From contig DDNL01000041.1 of assembly GCA_002341165.1 (NCBI GenBank), positions 527 through 57,044 on the forward strand: a stretch of 56,518 nt of DNA, given 5' to 3'. Below are positions 16,437 through 24,417 of the stretch, piece after piece. This DNA is from Shewanellaceae bacterium UBA2521. GTDB lineage: Bacteria > Pseudomonadota > Gammaproteobacteria > Enterobacterales > Shewanellaceae. The stretch's first letter is position 1. Each line of letters starts with the position of its first letter. The notes under the pieces were generated by a model. That model did no database searches. It was given only the letters and a program-made list of their open reading frames with translations, and was not told where the DNA came from. The translations under genes and the position numbers were made by a program.

Positions 16437-18548
16437 ATGAACCTTAAAGATATAAACTTGAAAGAAATCAATTTTAAAGACATGACGGTAAAACAAAAAG
16501 TAGCCGTATTTTCTTTTGTTTTACTTTTGCTTGTTACTACCTTTGGACTCTTGATTTCTTTTTTTATGAGTGATGATGATTCGGATCAAAAAATATCGGG
16601 TATTTCTATAATGGATATCGATAGTGAGGTGCGCCCTCAAGATGATTTTTATCATTTTGCTAATGGTGTATGGCTCGATGATATTGATTTGGATGATGAA
16701 GAGATGTTTGTTGATATCTTCTCAAAGCTTAAACAGCAAGCATTGATGGATGTGAAAGCTTTAGCTGAAGAGCAAATTGAAGCAGATAAATGGCCTGAGG
16801 TATTACAAAAAAAATATCAGCAACTTCATCAGCTTTATTTGTCTTTTATGAATCAAGATGTACGAGATACACTTGATTTTCAGGTGTTACAAAAAGAACT
16901 GGATGAGATCGATAAAATTAAAAATCACCGGCATATTTTTACCTATTTTGCTCGGCTGCATATGCTCGGTGCAAAGACACCTATTTTGGCTTATGTTGCA
17001 GTAGACGAAAAAGTGACGTCAAGATATAGGTTGCATTTATGGCAATCGGGATTGGAGTTACCTGACCGTGATTTTTACTTGAGTCAACAGCAAAAGTTTA
17101 TTGATTTACGCATCTCTTATTTATCTTATATGGAAGCGGTATTTAATGAGCTAGGAAGTACACATCCAGATGAAGATGCGAAAGCGGTATTAACTTTAGA
17201 AATGCGTTTAGCTACAACTCATGTTAAATCGAAAGCGAATCAAGAACCTAGTGATTTATATCATGTCTTGAGCTTGAAGCAGCTCAATCAGCAAATGCCT
17301 CGCATTGATTGGAAGCGTTATTTTTCTCAGTTAGGAGTGCCTCAAACGGACAAAGTAATCATGAGTCAGCCTTCTTACTTCAAAGCATTACAAAAATCTA
17401 TTAATCAAATCTCAATATCGGATTGGAAGGTGTATCTTAAGTGGAAACTGGTGAATGCTTACGCGCCTTACTTACAAAGAGAAGTGGCTCAACGTTATTA
17501 TCGATTTTATGAGATAGATGTTTTAGAGCATAAAGAAGAAAAGCCAGATTGGCAAAGAGCTGTTGAAATGATCAATGAAATGATGGGGGAGACAGCAGGT
17601 CAAGTTTATGCTCAAGCGTATGGCGACAAGCAGGCTATAAGTATGGTTGAAGAAATGGTGCGTAAGATTAAGCAAGCTTATATTAAAAGGTTGCGTAAAA
17701 TATCTTGGCTGACACCACAGACACGTAAAAAAGCACAGCAAAAGATCTCAAGTTTAACTTATCAAATCGGTTATCCGACTAAGTCTCAGGATAATGCTGA
17801 TTTAGCGTTAGATGAAACGACTTTGGTTGAGAATATAAAGCTTCTACATCAAGCTGAATTCAAAAAGCAGCTCGCTTTACTCAAGCGTTCACATAAGTCT
17901 GAAGACTGGCTGATGAAGCCACAAGAAGTAGAGCTATATTATTTACCCACTAAAAACGAAGTGATATGTCCAATGGCTTTACTTAGGCCGCCTTTGTTTC
18001 ATACACAAGTCGAAGCTGCTGCTAACTATGGTGCAATAGGGACGTTGCTTACTCGACAAATCAGTTATAGCTTAGGTTTTCAAGGTGCATCCTTCAGAGA
18101 GAAAGGTCATTTGCGTAAATGGTGGAGCAAGCAAGACTATAAAAAATTTAATAAAATGAGAAAGCCTTTGATTGCACAATATAATAATTTTTCTCCCTTG
18201 CCGGATACACAGGTTAATGGTCAAGCAACTTTAGATGAAAATACTATTGATGTGATGGCTGTTACGATCTCATATCTTGCGTATCAAGATGCTGAAATAG
18301 AGCATAAGGGTGGCTCTATTGATGGCTTTAATGCAGAAGAAAGGTTTTTCTTGAGCTATGCGCAGATGTGGCGTCGTAAAGAGCAAGAGTCTTACTTGAA
18401 ACAACATCTATTGTTTGATCGTTATGCGCCTGCGAAATATCGCGTTAATGGTGTGTTATCTCACGTAGATGCTTTCTATCAAACTTTTGATGTAAGGAAA
18501 AAAGATCAACTATTTTTACCGAAAGATAAAAGAATTAAACTCTGGTAA
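16437..18548 (+). CDS. M13 (neprilysin/PepO) family protein with a destroyed zinc site; membrane-anchored pseudoprotease
   Basis: ATG 16437 gives 703 residues; a GTG 9 bases upstream is possible. A short charged N-terminus is followed by one membrane helix (about residues 22-46), so the body lies in the periplasm. The M13 fold is recognisable throughout: QDDFYHFANGVWL near 70, LPDRDFYLS near 210, YYLPTKNEVICPMALLRPPLF near 505, and the C-terminus KYRVNGVLSHVDAFYQTFD to the final Trp. Where active members read GHEISHGFDDQG, this protein reads TRQISYSLGFQG: both histidine ligands and the catalytic glutamate are replaced (Arg540, Gln541, Tyr544). The third-ligand region E-N-T-I-D (Glu601, Asp605) is kept. 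It therefore cannot be a normal zinc peptidase. A binding or regulatory role is inferred. Confidence 0.85.
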   Translation: MNLKDINLKEINFKDMTVKQKVAVFSFVLLLLVTTFGLLISFFMSDDDSDQKISGISIMDIDSEVRPQDDFYHFANGVWLDDIDLDDEEMFVDIFSKLKQQALMDVKALAEEQIEADKWPEVLQKKYQQLHQLYLSFMNQDVRDTLDFQVLQKELDEIDKIKNHRHIFTYFARLHMLGAKTPILAYVAVDEKVTSRYRLHLWQSGLELPDRDFYLSQQQKFIDLRISYLSYMEAVFNELGSTHPDEDAKAVLTLEMRLATTHVKSKANQEPSDLYHVLSLKQLNQQMPRIDWKRYFSQLGVPQTDKVIMSQPSYFKALQKSINQISISDWKVYLKWKLVNAYAPYLQREVAQRYYRFYEIDVLEHKEEKPDWQRAVEMINEMMGETAGQVYAQAYGDKQAISMVEEMVRKIKQAYIKRLRKISWLTPQTRKKAQQKISSLTYQIGYPTKSQDNADLALDETTLVENIKLLHQAEFKKQLALLKRSHKSEDWLMKPQEVELYYLPTKNEVICPMALLRPPLFHTQVEAAANYGAIGTLLTRQISYSLGFQGASFREKGHLRKWWSKQDYKKFNKMRKPLIAQYNNFSPLPDTQVNGQATLDENTIDVMAVTISYLAYQDAEIEHKGGSIDGFNAEERFFLSYAQMWRRKEQESYLKQHLLFDRYAPAKYRVNGVLSHVDAFYQTFDVRKKDQLFLPKDKRIKLW

Positions 18549-18634
18549 TGATTGAGGTTATGTCTTCCTGCTTTACTCTATGTAAAAACAGCGAGACCTA
18601 AAAAGTAAGATCAAAACAAGATTAAAACAAGATT

Positions 18635-18663
18635 AAAAAAGTGCTCTTGTTAAAGAGCACTTG
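18635..18663 (-). terminator. Terminator of metK
   Basis: The arms AAGTGCTCTT and AAGAGCACTT around the loop GTTA are followed by a T-run on the minus strand, 21 bp after the metK stop codon. The M13 gene converges from the other side and may use it too. Confidence 0.8.
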
Positions 18664-18683
18664 AAAGAGAAGCACAATGAGCT

Positions 18684-19835
18684 TTATAAACCGGCATCGC
18701 CGCGAAGCTTATCGGCCATATCTGTTTTTTCCCAAGGAAACTCATCACGGCCAAAGTGACCATAAGCTGCTGTAGGCTGATAGATGGTATTGTTTAAGTC
18801 GAGCATCTCAATTAAGCCATAAGGACGTAAATCAAAGCGTTTTGCAACAATTGCTGCAATCTGATCTTCAGGAATTTTATGGGTTCCAAAAGTTTCAACA
18901 CTGATAGACGTAGGCTCTGCAACACCAATAGCATAAGAGACCTGGATTTCGCAACGATCAGCCAAGCCTGCTGCAACGATATTTTTTGCAGCGTAACGAC
19001 ATGCATAAGCTGCTGAGCGATCGACTTTAGAAGGATCTTTACCTGAGAATGCACCACCACCGTGGCGAGCCATACCGCCGTATGTATCAACGATAATTTT
19101 ACGTCCTGTTAAGCCACAGTCACCGACAGGTCCACCGATAACAAAGCGTCCTGTTGGGTTGATGAAGTATTTTGTTTTGTTGCTGAGCCATTCGCTTGGA
19201 ATAGTAGGCTTGATGATTTCTTCCATCACGGCTTCTTTTAGATCTTTTTGATCAACACCTTCTTGGTGTTGCGTAGACAGTACAATGGCATCAACACCGA
19301 TAATTTTGTGATCTTCATAAACAAAAGTAACTTGGCTTTTAGCGTCAGGACGTAGCCAAGGCAATGTACCGTCTTTTCTGACTTGAGATTGGCGGTGCAT
19401 CAGTTTATGTGCGTAAGTGATTGGAGCTGGCATGAGCACAGAAGTTTCGTTACTTGCATAACCGAACATTAAACCTTGATCACCTGCGCCTTGTTCTTTC
19501 GGATCACCGCGATCAACCCCTTGGTTGATATCTGGAGACTGACGACCGATAGAGTTTAAAATAGCACAAGAGTGTGCATCAAAACCCATTTCAGAGCTAT
19601 TATAACCAATGTAATCAATGGTCTCACGCACTACTTTTTCGATATCGATAATAGCAGATGTCGTTTCTTCACCTGCAATCAGTACGAAACCTGTTTTGAC
19701 GACTGTCTCACAAGCAACGCGTGCCATTTTATCTTGTGCCAAGATGGCATCTAAAATACCGTCAGAGATCTGATCGGCAACTTTATCAGGATGCCCTTCA
19801 GATACAGACTCAGAAGTAAATGTTAATTGCGACAT
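18684..19835 (-). CDS. metK: S-adenosylmethionine synthetase
   Basis: The 383-residue cytoplasmic enzyme makes S-adenosylmethionine from methionine and ATP. It begins MSQLTFTSESVSEGHPDKVA, with the ATP-binding EGHPDK motif, and has GAGDQGLMFGYASNET and the phosphate-loop motif GGGAFSGKDPSKVDRSAAY. Length and motifs are standard. The start has an AGAGAGAG ribosome site. The gene stands alone, with a terminator at 18635-18663. About 70-100 bases upstream lie four tandem 8-bp boxes of the MetJ type, so repression by MetJ with S-adenosylmethionine is inferred. The product feeds the rRNA methyltransferases encoded nearby, among others. Confidence 0.97.
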   Translation of the reverse strand: MSQLTFTSESVSEGHPDKVADQISDGILDAILAQDKMARVACETVVKTGFVLIAGEETTSAIIDIEKVVRETIDYIGYNSSEMGFDAHSCAILNSIGRQSPDINQGVDRGDPKEQGAGDQGLMFGYASNETSVLMPAPITYAHKLMHRQSQVRKDGTLPWLRPDAKSQVTFVYEDHKIIGVDAIVLSTQHQEGVDQKDLKEAVMEEIIKPTIPSEWLSNKTKYFINPTGRFVIGGPVGDCGLTGRKIIVDTYGGMARHGGGAFSGKDPSKVDRSAAYACRYAAKNIVAAGLADRCEIQVSYAIGVAEPTSISVETFGTHKIPEDQIAAIVAKRFDLRPYGLIEMLDLNNTIYQPTAAYGHFGRDEFPWEKTDMADKLRGDAGL

Positions 19836-19904
19836 AGTGACTCTCTCTTATATAAGCTAATAATTGTTAATGGCATATCTTTTTAATCATAATGTAAAAA
19901 GTGT

Positions 19905-19936
19905 AGACGTGTCCACATCTAGACGTCTATACATCT
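19905..19936 (-). promoter_or_regulatory. Four tandem MetJ-like boxes upstream of metK
   Basis: The run reads AGACGTGT, CCACATCT, AGACGTCT, ATACATCT without gaps. The third box is a perfect copy of the MetJ consensus AGACGTCT and the others keep four to seven matches. Tandem 8-bp repeats are the hallmark of MetJ operators, and the distance to metK (69 bases) is right. That metK is the target is inference; the tkt start is 166 bases away on the other side. Confidence 0.65.
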
Positions 19937-20101
19937 TGAGTGATAAGTATATTTTTTAGATTTAATCTCATTAAAAATTTGAATTAGTTATGCTTTTTGA
20001 AAAAATAAAGGTTGTCATTCTTTTTTGAAGAATTGGATTGATCATTGCGCCGAGCTTTGGGACAATGCGCTTATTGTTTTTTTTAAACATCAGGAGAAAT
20101 T

Positions 20102-22102
20102 ATGCCGTCTCGTCAAACCTTAGCCCACGCTGTTCGTGCCTTGAGCATGGATGCGGTGCAAAAAGCCAAATCGGGTCATCCAGGAGCCCCGATGGGCATG
20201 GCTGATATAGCCCAAGTTTTATGGTGCGATGTACTCAAACATAATCCAACTAACCCTCATTGGATTGATCGTGATCGATTTGTACTTTCTAATGGTCACG
20301 GATCCATGTTGCTTTACTCTTTATTACATTTATCAGGCTATGCGGTCAGTATGGAAGATTTAAAGAACTTCCGTCAACTGCATTCAGCTACACCAGGTCA
20401 CCCAGAATATGGCTATGCTCCAGGTGTTGAGACAACAACAGGGCCTTTAGGTCAAGGTATCAGTAATGCTGTAGGTATGGCTATTGCTGAAAAAACTTTG
20501 GCTGCGCAGTTCAATCGACCCGCACATCATATCGTTGATCACTATACCTATGTATTCATGGGCGATGGTTGCCTCATGGAAGGTGTGTCACATGAGGCTT
20601 GCTCTTTGGCCGGTACTTTAGGTTTAGGTAAACTCATTGGCTTTTGGGATGATAATGGAATTTCCATCGATGGTCATGTTGAAGGCTGGTGGACAGATGA
20701 TACAGTTCAGCGTTTTCAAGCTTATGGATGGCATGTGATTGCCGATGTAGACGGTCATGACTCTGAAGCTGTGGCTGAAGCGATACAACAAGCTCAAGCC
20801 AATACAACACAACCTACTTTAATTTGTACCAAAACCGTGATAGGTTTTGGCTCACCGAATAAAGCCGGAACGCATGATTGTCATGGCGCACCTTTAGGTG
20901 ATGATGAGATTCAAGCAACACGCGACGCGCTAGGTTGGTCACATCCTGCTTTTGAAATACCTGAAGATATCTATGCGGCTTGGTCTGCAAAAGATCGGGG
21001 TGCTGAGCAAGAAGCTGCTTGGAACAAACAGTTTTCTGCGTATGCACTAGCTCATCCAGAGCTTGCGGCAGAATTTAAGCGTAGAATGCAAGGTGATTTA
21101 CCTGAAAATTGGCAGCAAGAAGTCAATCAATATATTGAACAGCTACAAAGTGAGCCTGCTCAGATCGCAACCCGCAAAGCATCGCAAAATGCTTTAGAAC
21201 AGTTTGGTCAGATTTTGCCTGAGTTTTTAGGAGGTTCAGCTGATTTAGCGCCTTCCAACTTAACTATGTGGTCAGGCTCTAAGCCTTTAACTGCGGAAGA
21301 TGCATCGGGTAACTACATTCATTATGGTGTGCGTGAATTTGGTATGTCATCGATTATGAACGGTATTGCTTTACATGATGGTTTTATCCCTTATGGTGCA
21401 ACCTTTCTCATGTTCATGGAGTACGCACGCAACGCTGTGCGCATGGCAGCACTCATGAAGCAGCGTAGTATTTTTGTTTATACGCACGACTCTATCGGTT
21501 TAGGTGAAGATGGTCCAACGCATCAACCTGTTGAGCAAATAGCTTCTTTACGTTACACACCAAATATGACGACATGGCGTCCTTGTGATCAGGTTGAGTC
21601 AGCAGTCGCTTGGAAAATGGCCATTGAGAAAAAAGATGGGCCAACCAGTCTTGTTTTTTCTCGTCAAGGTTTAGTGCAGCAAGCGCGTGATGCGCAGCAG
21701 CTCAAAGATATTGAACGAGGTGGGTATATTTTAAAAGACTCAGCGCAACAACCTGATCTGATCTTAATAGCTACAGGTTCAGAAGTGGAATTAGCCATAC
21801 AAGCACAGAGCCAGTTGCTTAAAGATGGATATCAGGTGCGCGTGGTATCTATGCCAAGTACAGAGATGTTCGATCAGCAAGATCAAGCTTATCAAGAACG
21901 TGTTTTACCACGAGATATTTCAGCTCGATTAGCGATTGAAGCAGGCATTCAAGATTTTTGGTACAAATATGTTGGCCTTAAAGGTGATGTCTTAGGTATG
22001 AAAACCTTTGGTGAATCAGCTCCTGCAGCGGATTTGTTCCGTCATTTTGGCTTTACTGTCGATCAAGCTGTAGCGAAAGCAAAACGACTTTTAACCGCTT
22101 AA
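20102..22102 (+). CDS. tkt: Transketolase
   Basis: The 666-residue enzyme moves two-carbon units between sugar phosphates in the pentose phosphate pathway, using thiamine diphosphate. It has the substrate histidine motif KSGHPGAPMGMAD near residue 25, the cofactor motif GDGCLMEGVSHEA near 155, GHDSEAV, the Glu of YGVREFGMSSIMNGI near 410, and THDSIGLGEDGPTHQPVEQ near 465. Length and start (AGGAGAAATT before ATG) are typical. It is the first gene of the plus-strand set tkt-epd-pgk, with 57 bp and a hairpin before epd. The 266-base gap upstream holds the divergent metK and tkt promoters. Confidence 0.97.
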   Translation: MPSRQTLAHAVRALSMDAVQKAKSGHPGAPMGMADIAQVLWCDVLKHNPTNPHWIDRDRFVLSNGHGSMLLYSLLHLSGYAVSMEDLKNFRQLHSATPGHPEYGYAPGVETTTGPLGQGISNAVGMAIAEKTLAAQFNRPAHHIVDHYTYVFMGDGCLMEGVSHEACSLAGTLGLGKLIGFWDDNGISIDGHVEGWWTDDTVQRFQAYGWHVIADVDGHDSEAVAEAIQQAQANTTQPTLICTKTVIGFGSPNKAGTHDCHGAPLGDDEIQATRDALGWSHPAFEIPEDIYAAWSAKDRGAEQEAAWNKQFSAYALAHPELAAEFKRRMQGDLPENWQQEVNQYIEQLQSEPAQIATRKASQNALEQFGQILPEFLGGSADLAPSNLTMWSGSKPLTAEDASGNYIHYGVREFGMSSIMNGIALHDGFIPYGATFLMFMEYARNAVRMAALMKQRSIFVYTHDSIGLGEDGPTHQPVEQIASLRYTPNMTTWRPCDQVESAVAWKMAIEKKDGPTSLVFSRQGLVQQARDAQQLKDIERGGYILKDSAQQPDLILIATGSEVELAIQAQSQLLKDGYQVRVVSMPSTEMFDQQDQAYQERVLPRDISARLAIEAGIQDFWYKYVGLKGDVLGMKTFGESAPAADLFRHFGFTVDQAVAKAKRLLTA

Positions 22103-22111
22103 ATCTTGTAA

Positions 22112-22142
22112 AAATGAAGATCAACTTTGTTGGTCTTCATTT
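22112..22142 (+). terminator. Hairpin between tkt and epd; possible attenuator or RNA-processing stem
   Basis: The arms AAATGAAGATCAA and TTGGTCTTCATTT pair over 13 positions (one G-T wobble) around the loop CTTTG and are followed by GTTTTAGG. The T-run is short and merges with the ribosome site of epd, so partial termination or transcript stabilisation is more likely than a full stop. Confidence 0.5.
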
Positions 22143-22159
22143 GTTTTAGGAATATATTC

Positions 22160-23170
22160 ATGATTCGCGTCGCTATAAATGGATTCGGACGTATTGGACG
22201 CTCTATTGTCCGAGCGCTTTACGAAACATCTTGTACTGAAAAAATTAAAATTGTAGCCATTAATGATTTGGCTCAGCCTGAAGCCATGAAGCACTTATTA
22301 GAGTACGATTCAACGCATGGTCGATTTGATCGCTCTGTGACTTTAAAGCAAGGTCAACTATGTATTGATCAAGATTGTATAACCCTTTTGCATGAAGCAC
22401 ATCTTGATCGATTACCTTGGCGAGATTTAGAAATAGATTTGGTTTTTGAAGCCACGGGTATGTTCAAAGAGCGTAAACAGATAGAGCAACACGTGCAAGC
22501 AGGTGCGCGTAAAGTGCTGGTCAGTCATCCTGCAACGCCTGATGTGGATGCCACGATCGTATATGGTGTGAACCATCAGCTTTTAACAGGACATGAGACA
22601 GTCGTGTCCAATGCATCTTGTACGACCAATTGCTGCGTCCCCATCCTTGAGCTTTTGCATCGTACATTTGAAGTGGAGCGCGGTGCAATGACGACCATTC
22701 ACTCTTTTATGAATGATCAGCAAGTGATCGATAGTTACCACCCCGATTTACGTTTAACACGTGCTGCGAGTCAATCTATTATTCCTGTGCAGACCAAATT
22801 AGCACAAGGTGTGGAGCGTATTTTACCCGAGCTTAAAAATAAGCTTGAAGCCATAGCTGTGCGTGTTCCAACCATGAATGTGACGGCAATGGATGTGTGC
22901 TTGACGCTTAAAAAATCCGTCGATGTGCAGAGTATAAATGAACTGTTGCAGCAAGCAGCGCATGACAGACCAAGCATTATAGGTTTTACTGATGCACCTT
23001 TAGTTTCGGTTGATTTTAATCATGATCCGCGTTCGGTGATTGTAGATGGCACGCAAACTTGCGTCAGTGATGCGCATTTAGTGAAGTTATTGTTGTGGTG
23101 TGATAATGAATGGGGTTATGCAAACCGTATGCTCGATACAGCACAACAGATGTTTGCCCAAAAAGGATAA
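22160..23170 (+). CDS. epd: Erythrose-4-phosphate dehydrogenase type (GAPDH superfamily)
   Basis: ATG 22160 (MIRVAINGFGRIGRSIVRAL) is the family start. The 336-residue product has the NAD fold, the active-site motif SNASCTTNC (Cys near 154) and its partner histidine. Several stretches are those of Epd rather than GapA, as I recall them: TTIHSFMNDQQVIDSYHPDL, TRAASQSIIPVQTKLA, PLVSVDFNHDPRSVIVDGTQ and LLWCDNEWGYANRMLDT. Epd oxidises erythrose 4-phosphate to 4-phosphoerythronate for vitamin B6 synthesis. In some bacteria related enzymes also act as glycolytic GAPDH, and this copy keeps Asp in the INDL motif after the second strand, which is usual for GapA. The tkt-epd-pgk order supports the call. 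Only 4 bp separate it from pgk. Confidence 0.8.
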   Translation: MIRVAINGFGRIGRSIVRALYETSCTEKIKIVAINDLAQPEAMKHLLEYDSTHGRFDRSVTLKQGQLCIDQDCITLLHEAHLDRLPWRDLEIDLVFEATGMFKERKQIEQHVQAGARKVLVSHPATPDVDATIVYGVNHQLLTGHETVVSNASCTTNCCVPILELLHRTFEVERGAMTTIHSFMNDQQVIDSYHPDLRLTRAASQSIIPVQTKLAQGVERILPELKNKLEAIAVRVPTMNVTAMDVCLTLKKSVDVQSINELLQQAAHDRPSIIGFTDAPLVSVDFNHDPRSVIVDGTQTCVSDAHLVKLLLWCDNEWGYANRMLDTAQQMFAQKG

Positions 23171-23174
23171 CCTG

Positions 23175-24317
23175 ATGCACTGTATGAAAGATATCGACTT
23201 ACGTCATAAGAAAGTATTGATTCGTCAAGACCTTAATGTACCTATTTATGATCATAAAATTATCAGTGATGCGCGCTTAAGAGCTGCTTTGCCTACGGTG
23301 ATTCAAGCTCTTGAGCAAGGTGCACAAGTGATATTAATGTCGCATTTAGCTCGCCCTAAAGAAGGGCAATGGCAAGAAAAATATTCGCTTTTACCTGTGG
23401 CTGATTATTTATCTAAGGCTCTTGATAGAGAAGTGCAACTTGTACGCGATCTGGATGAGGTGCCTTCTACAACGCAGAGCGTTATTCTACTTGAGAATGT
23501 GCGCTTTAATGTTGGTGAAAAAGAAAATGATGATGCACTTGCGCAACGTTATGCACAGTTGTGCGATGTATTTGTGATGGATGCTTTTGGTTCAGCGCAT
23601 CGTAAGCAAGCTTCGACTTATGGTGTGGCGCGTTATGCACCTGTGGCGTGTGCAGGTCCTTTGCTTGAATCTGAATTACATGCATTGTCTCAAGCTTTTC
23701 AACAGCCGAAACGACCTGTGGTTGCTCTTGTAGGAGGCTCTAAAGTTTCGACAAAGTTGCATGTATTAGATGCTTTAGCTGATCAAGTTGATACGCTGAT
23801 TGTAGGCGGTGGTATTGCTAATACCTTTTTAGCTGCTCAAGGTTATCAAGTCGGGAAATCTTTATATGAAGCTGATTTACAAGATGCAGCAAGAGCGATT
23901 CAAGCTAAGACCTATGTGCCTTTGCCTATCGATGTTGTGGTGGCCCAAAGTTTTGCAGATGAAGCGACAGCTATGGAAAAAACTGTTGATGCTGTGACCG
24001 ATCAAGACATGATTTTAGATTTAGGTACGCAAAGCACAGCGCAGCTTGAAACGATTTTAAAAGAAGCGGGAACTATTATTTGGAATGGTCCTGTTGGCGT
24101 ATTTGAATTTCCTGCTTTTTCTCAAGGCACAGCAAGGCTCGCTCAAGCGGTTGCATTAAGTAAAGCTTATTCGATTGCCGGTGGTGGGGATACCTTAGCA
24201 GCCATGGATACCTTTAATGTTGCGGATCAAATCAGTTATACTTCGACAGGCGGAGGTGCATTTCTTGAGTTTTTGGAAGGCAAAACCTTACCTGCTGTTG
24301 AAGCGTTGATGTCTTAG
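23175..24317 (+). CDS. pgk: Phosphoglycerate kinase
   Basis: ATG 23175 follows the epd stop by 4 bp, with AAAAGGATAA as ribosome site. The 380-residue product is a complete, slightly short Pgk. It has KKVLIRQDLNVPI near residue 15, SHLARPKEG, the DAFGSAHRKQASTYG motif near 140, the nucleotide motif VGGSKVSTKLHVLD near 185, and the C-terminal GGGDTLAAMDTFN and STGGGAFLEFLEGK loops. It makes ATP from 1,3-bisphosphoglycerate in glycolysis. The glycolytic genes that often follow (pyk, fba) are absent; a terminator and a convergent toxin-like gene come next. Confidence 0.97.
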   Translation: MHCMKDIDLRHKKVLIRQDLNVPIYDHKIISDARLRAALPTVIQALEQGAQVILMSHLARPKEGQWQEKYSLLPVADYLSKALDREVQLVRDLDEVPSTTQSVILLENVRFNVGEKENDDALAQRYAQLCDVFVMDAFGSAHRKQASTYGVARYAPVACAGPLLESELHALSQAFQQPKRPVVALVGGSKVSTKLHVLDALADQVDTLIVGGGIANTFLAAQGYQVGKSLYEADLQDAARAIQAKTYVPLPIDVVVAQSFADEATAMEKTVDAVTDQDMILDLGTQSTAQLETILKEAGTIIWNGPVGVFEFPAFSQGTARLAQAVALSKAYSIAGGGDTLAAMDTFNVADQISYTSTGGGAFLEFLEGKTLPAVEALMS

Positions 24318-24353
24318 CTTAAGAAAGCGTTTCAATACAAAATTTTTGAAAAT

Positions 24354-24388
24354 AAAAAACACCTATTTAAAAAATAGGTGTTTTTTTA
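24354..24388. terminator. Bidirectional terminator between pgk and the RNase-toxin gene
   Basis: The long arms AAAAAACACCTATTT and AAATAGGTGTTTTTT give an A-run on one side and a T-run on the other, so the hairpin works for pgk (plus) and for the convergent toxin-like gene (minus). Confidence 0.88.
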
Positions 24389-24417
24389 GGTCGATATTAG
24401 AGCAAAACTCTAAGGTT

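Noticed and set aside
19936..20101. A riboswitch upstream of metK or tkt.
   Set aside because: No long paired structure or known SAM/SAH riboswitch core was seen; the tandem 8-bp boxes explain metK control better.
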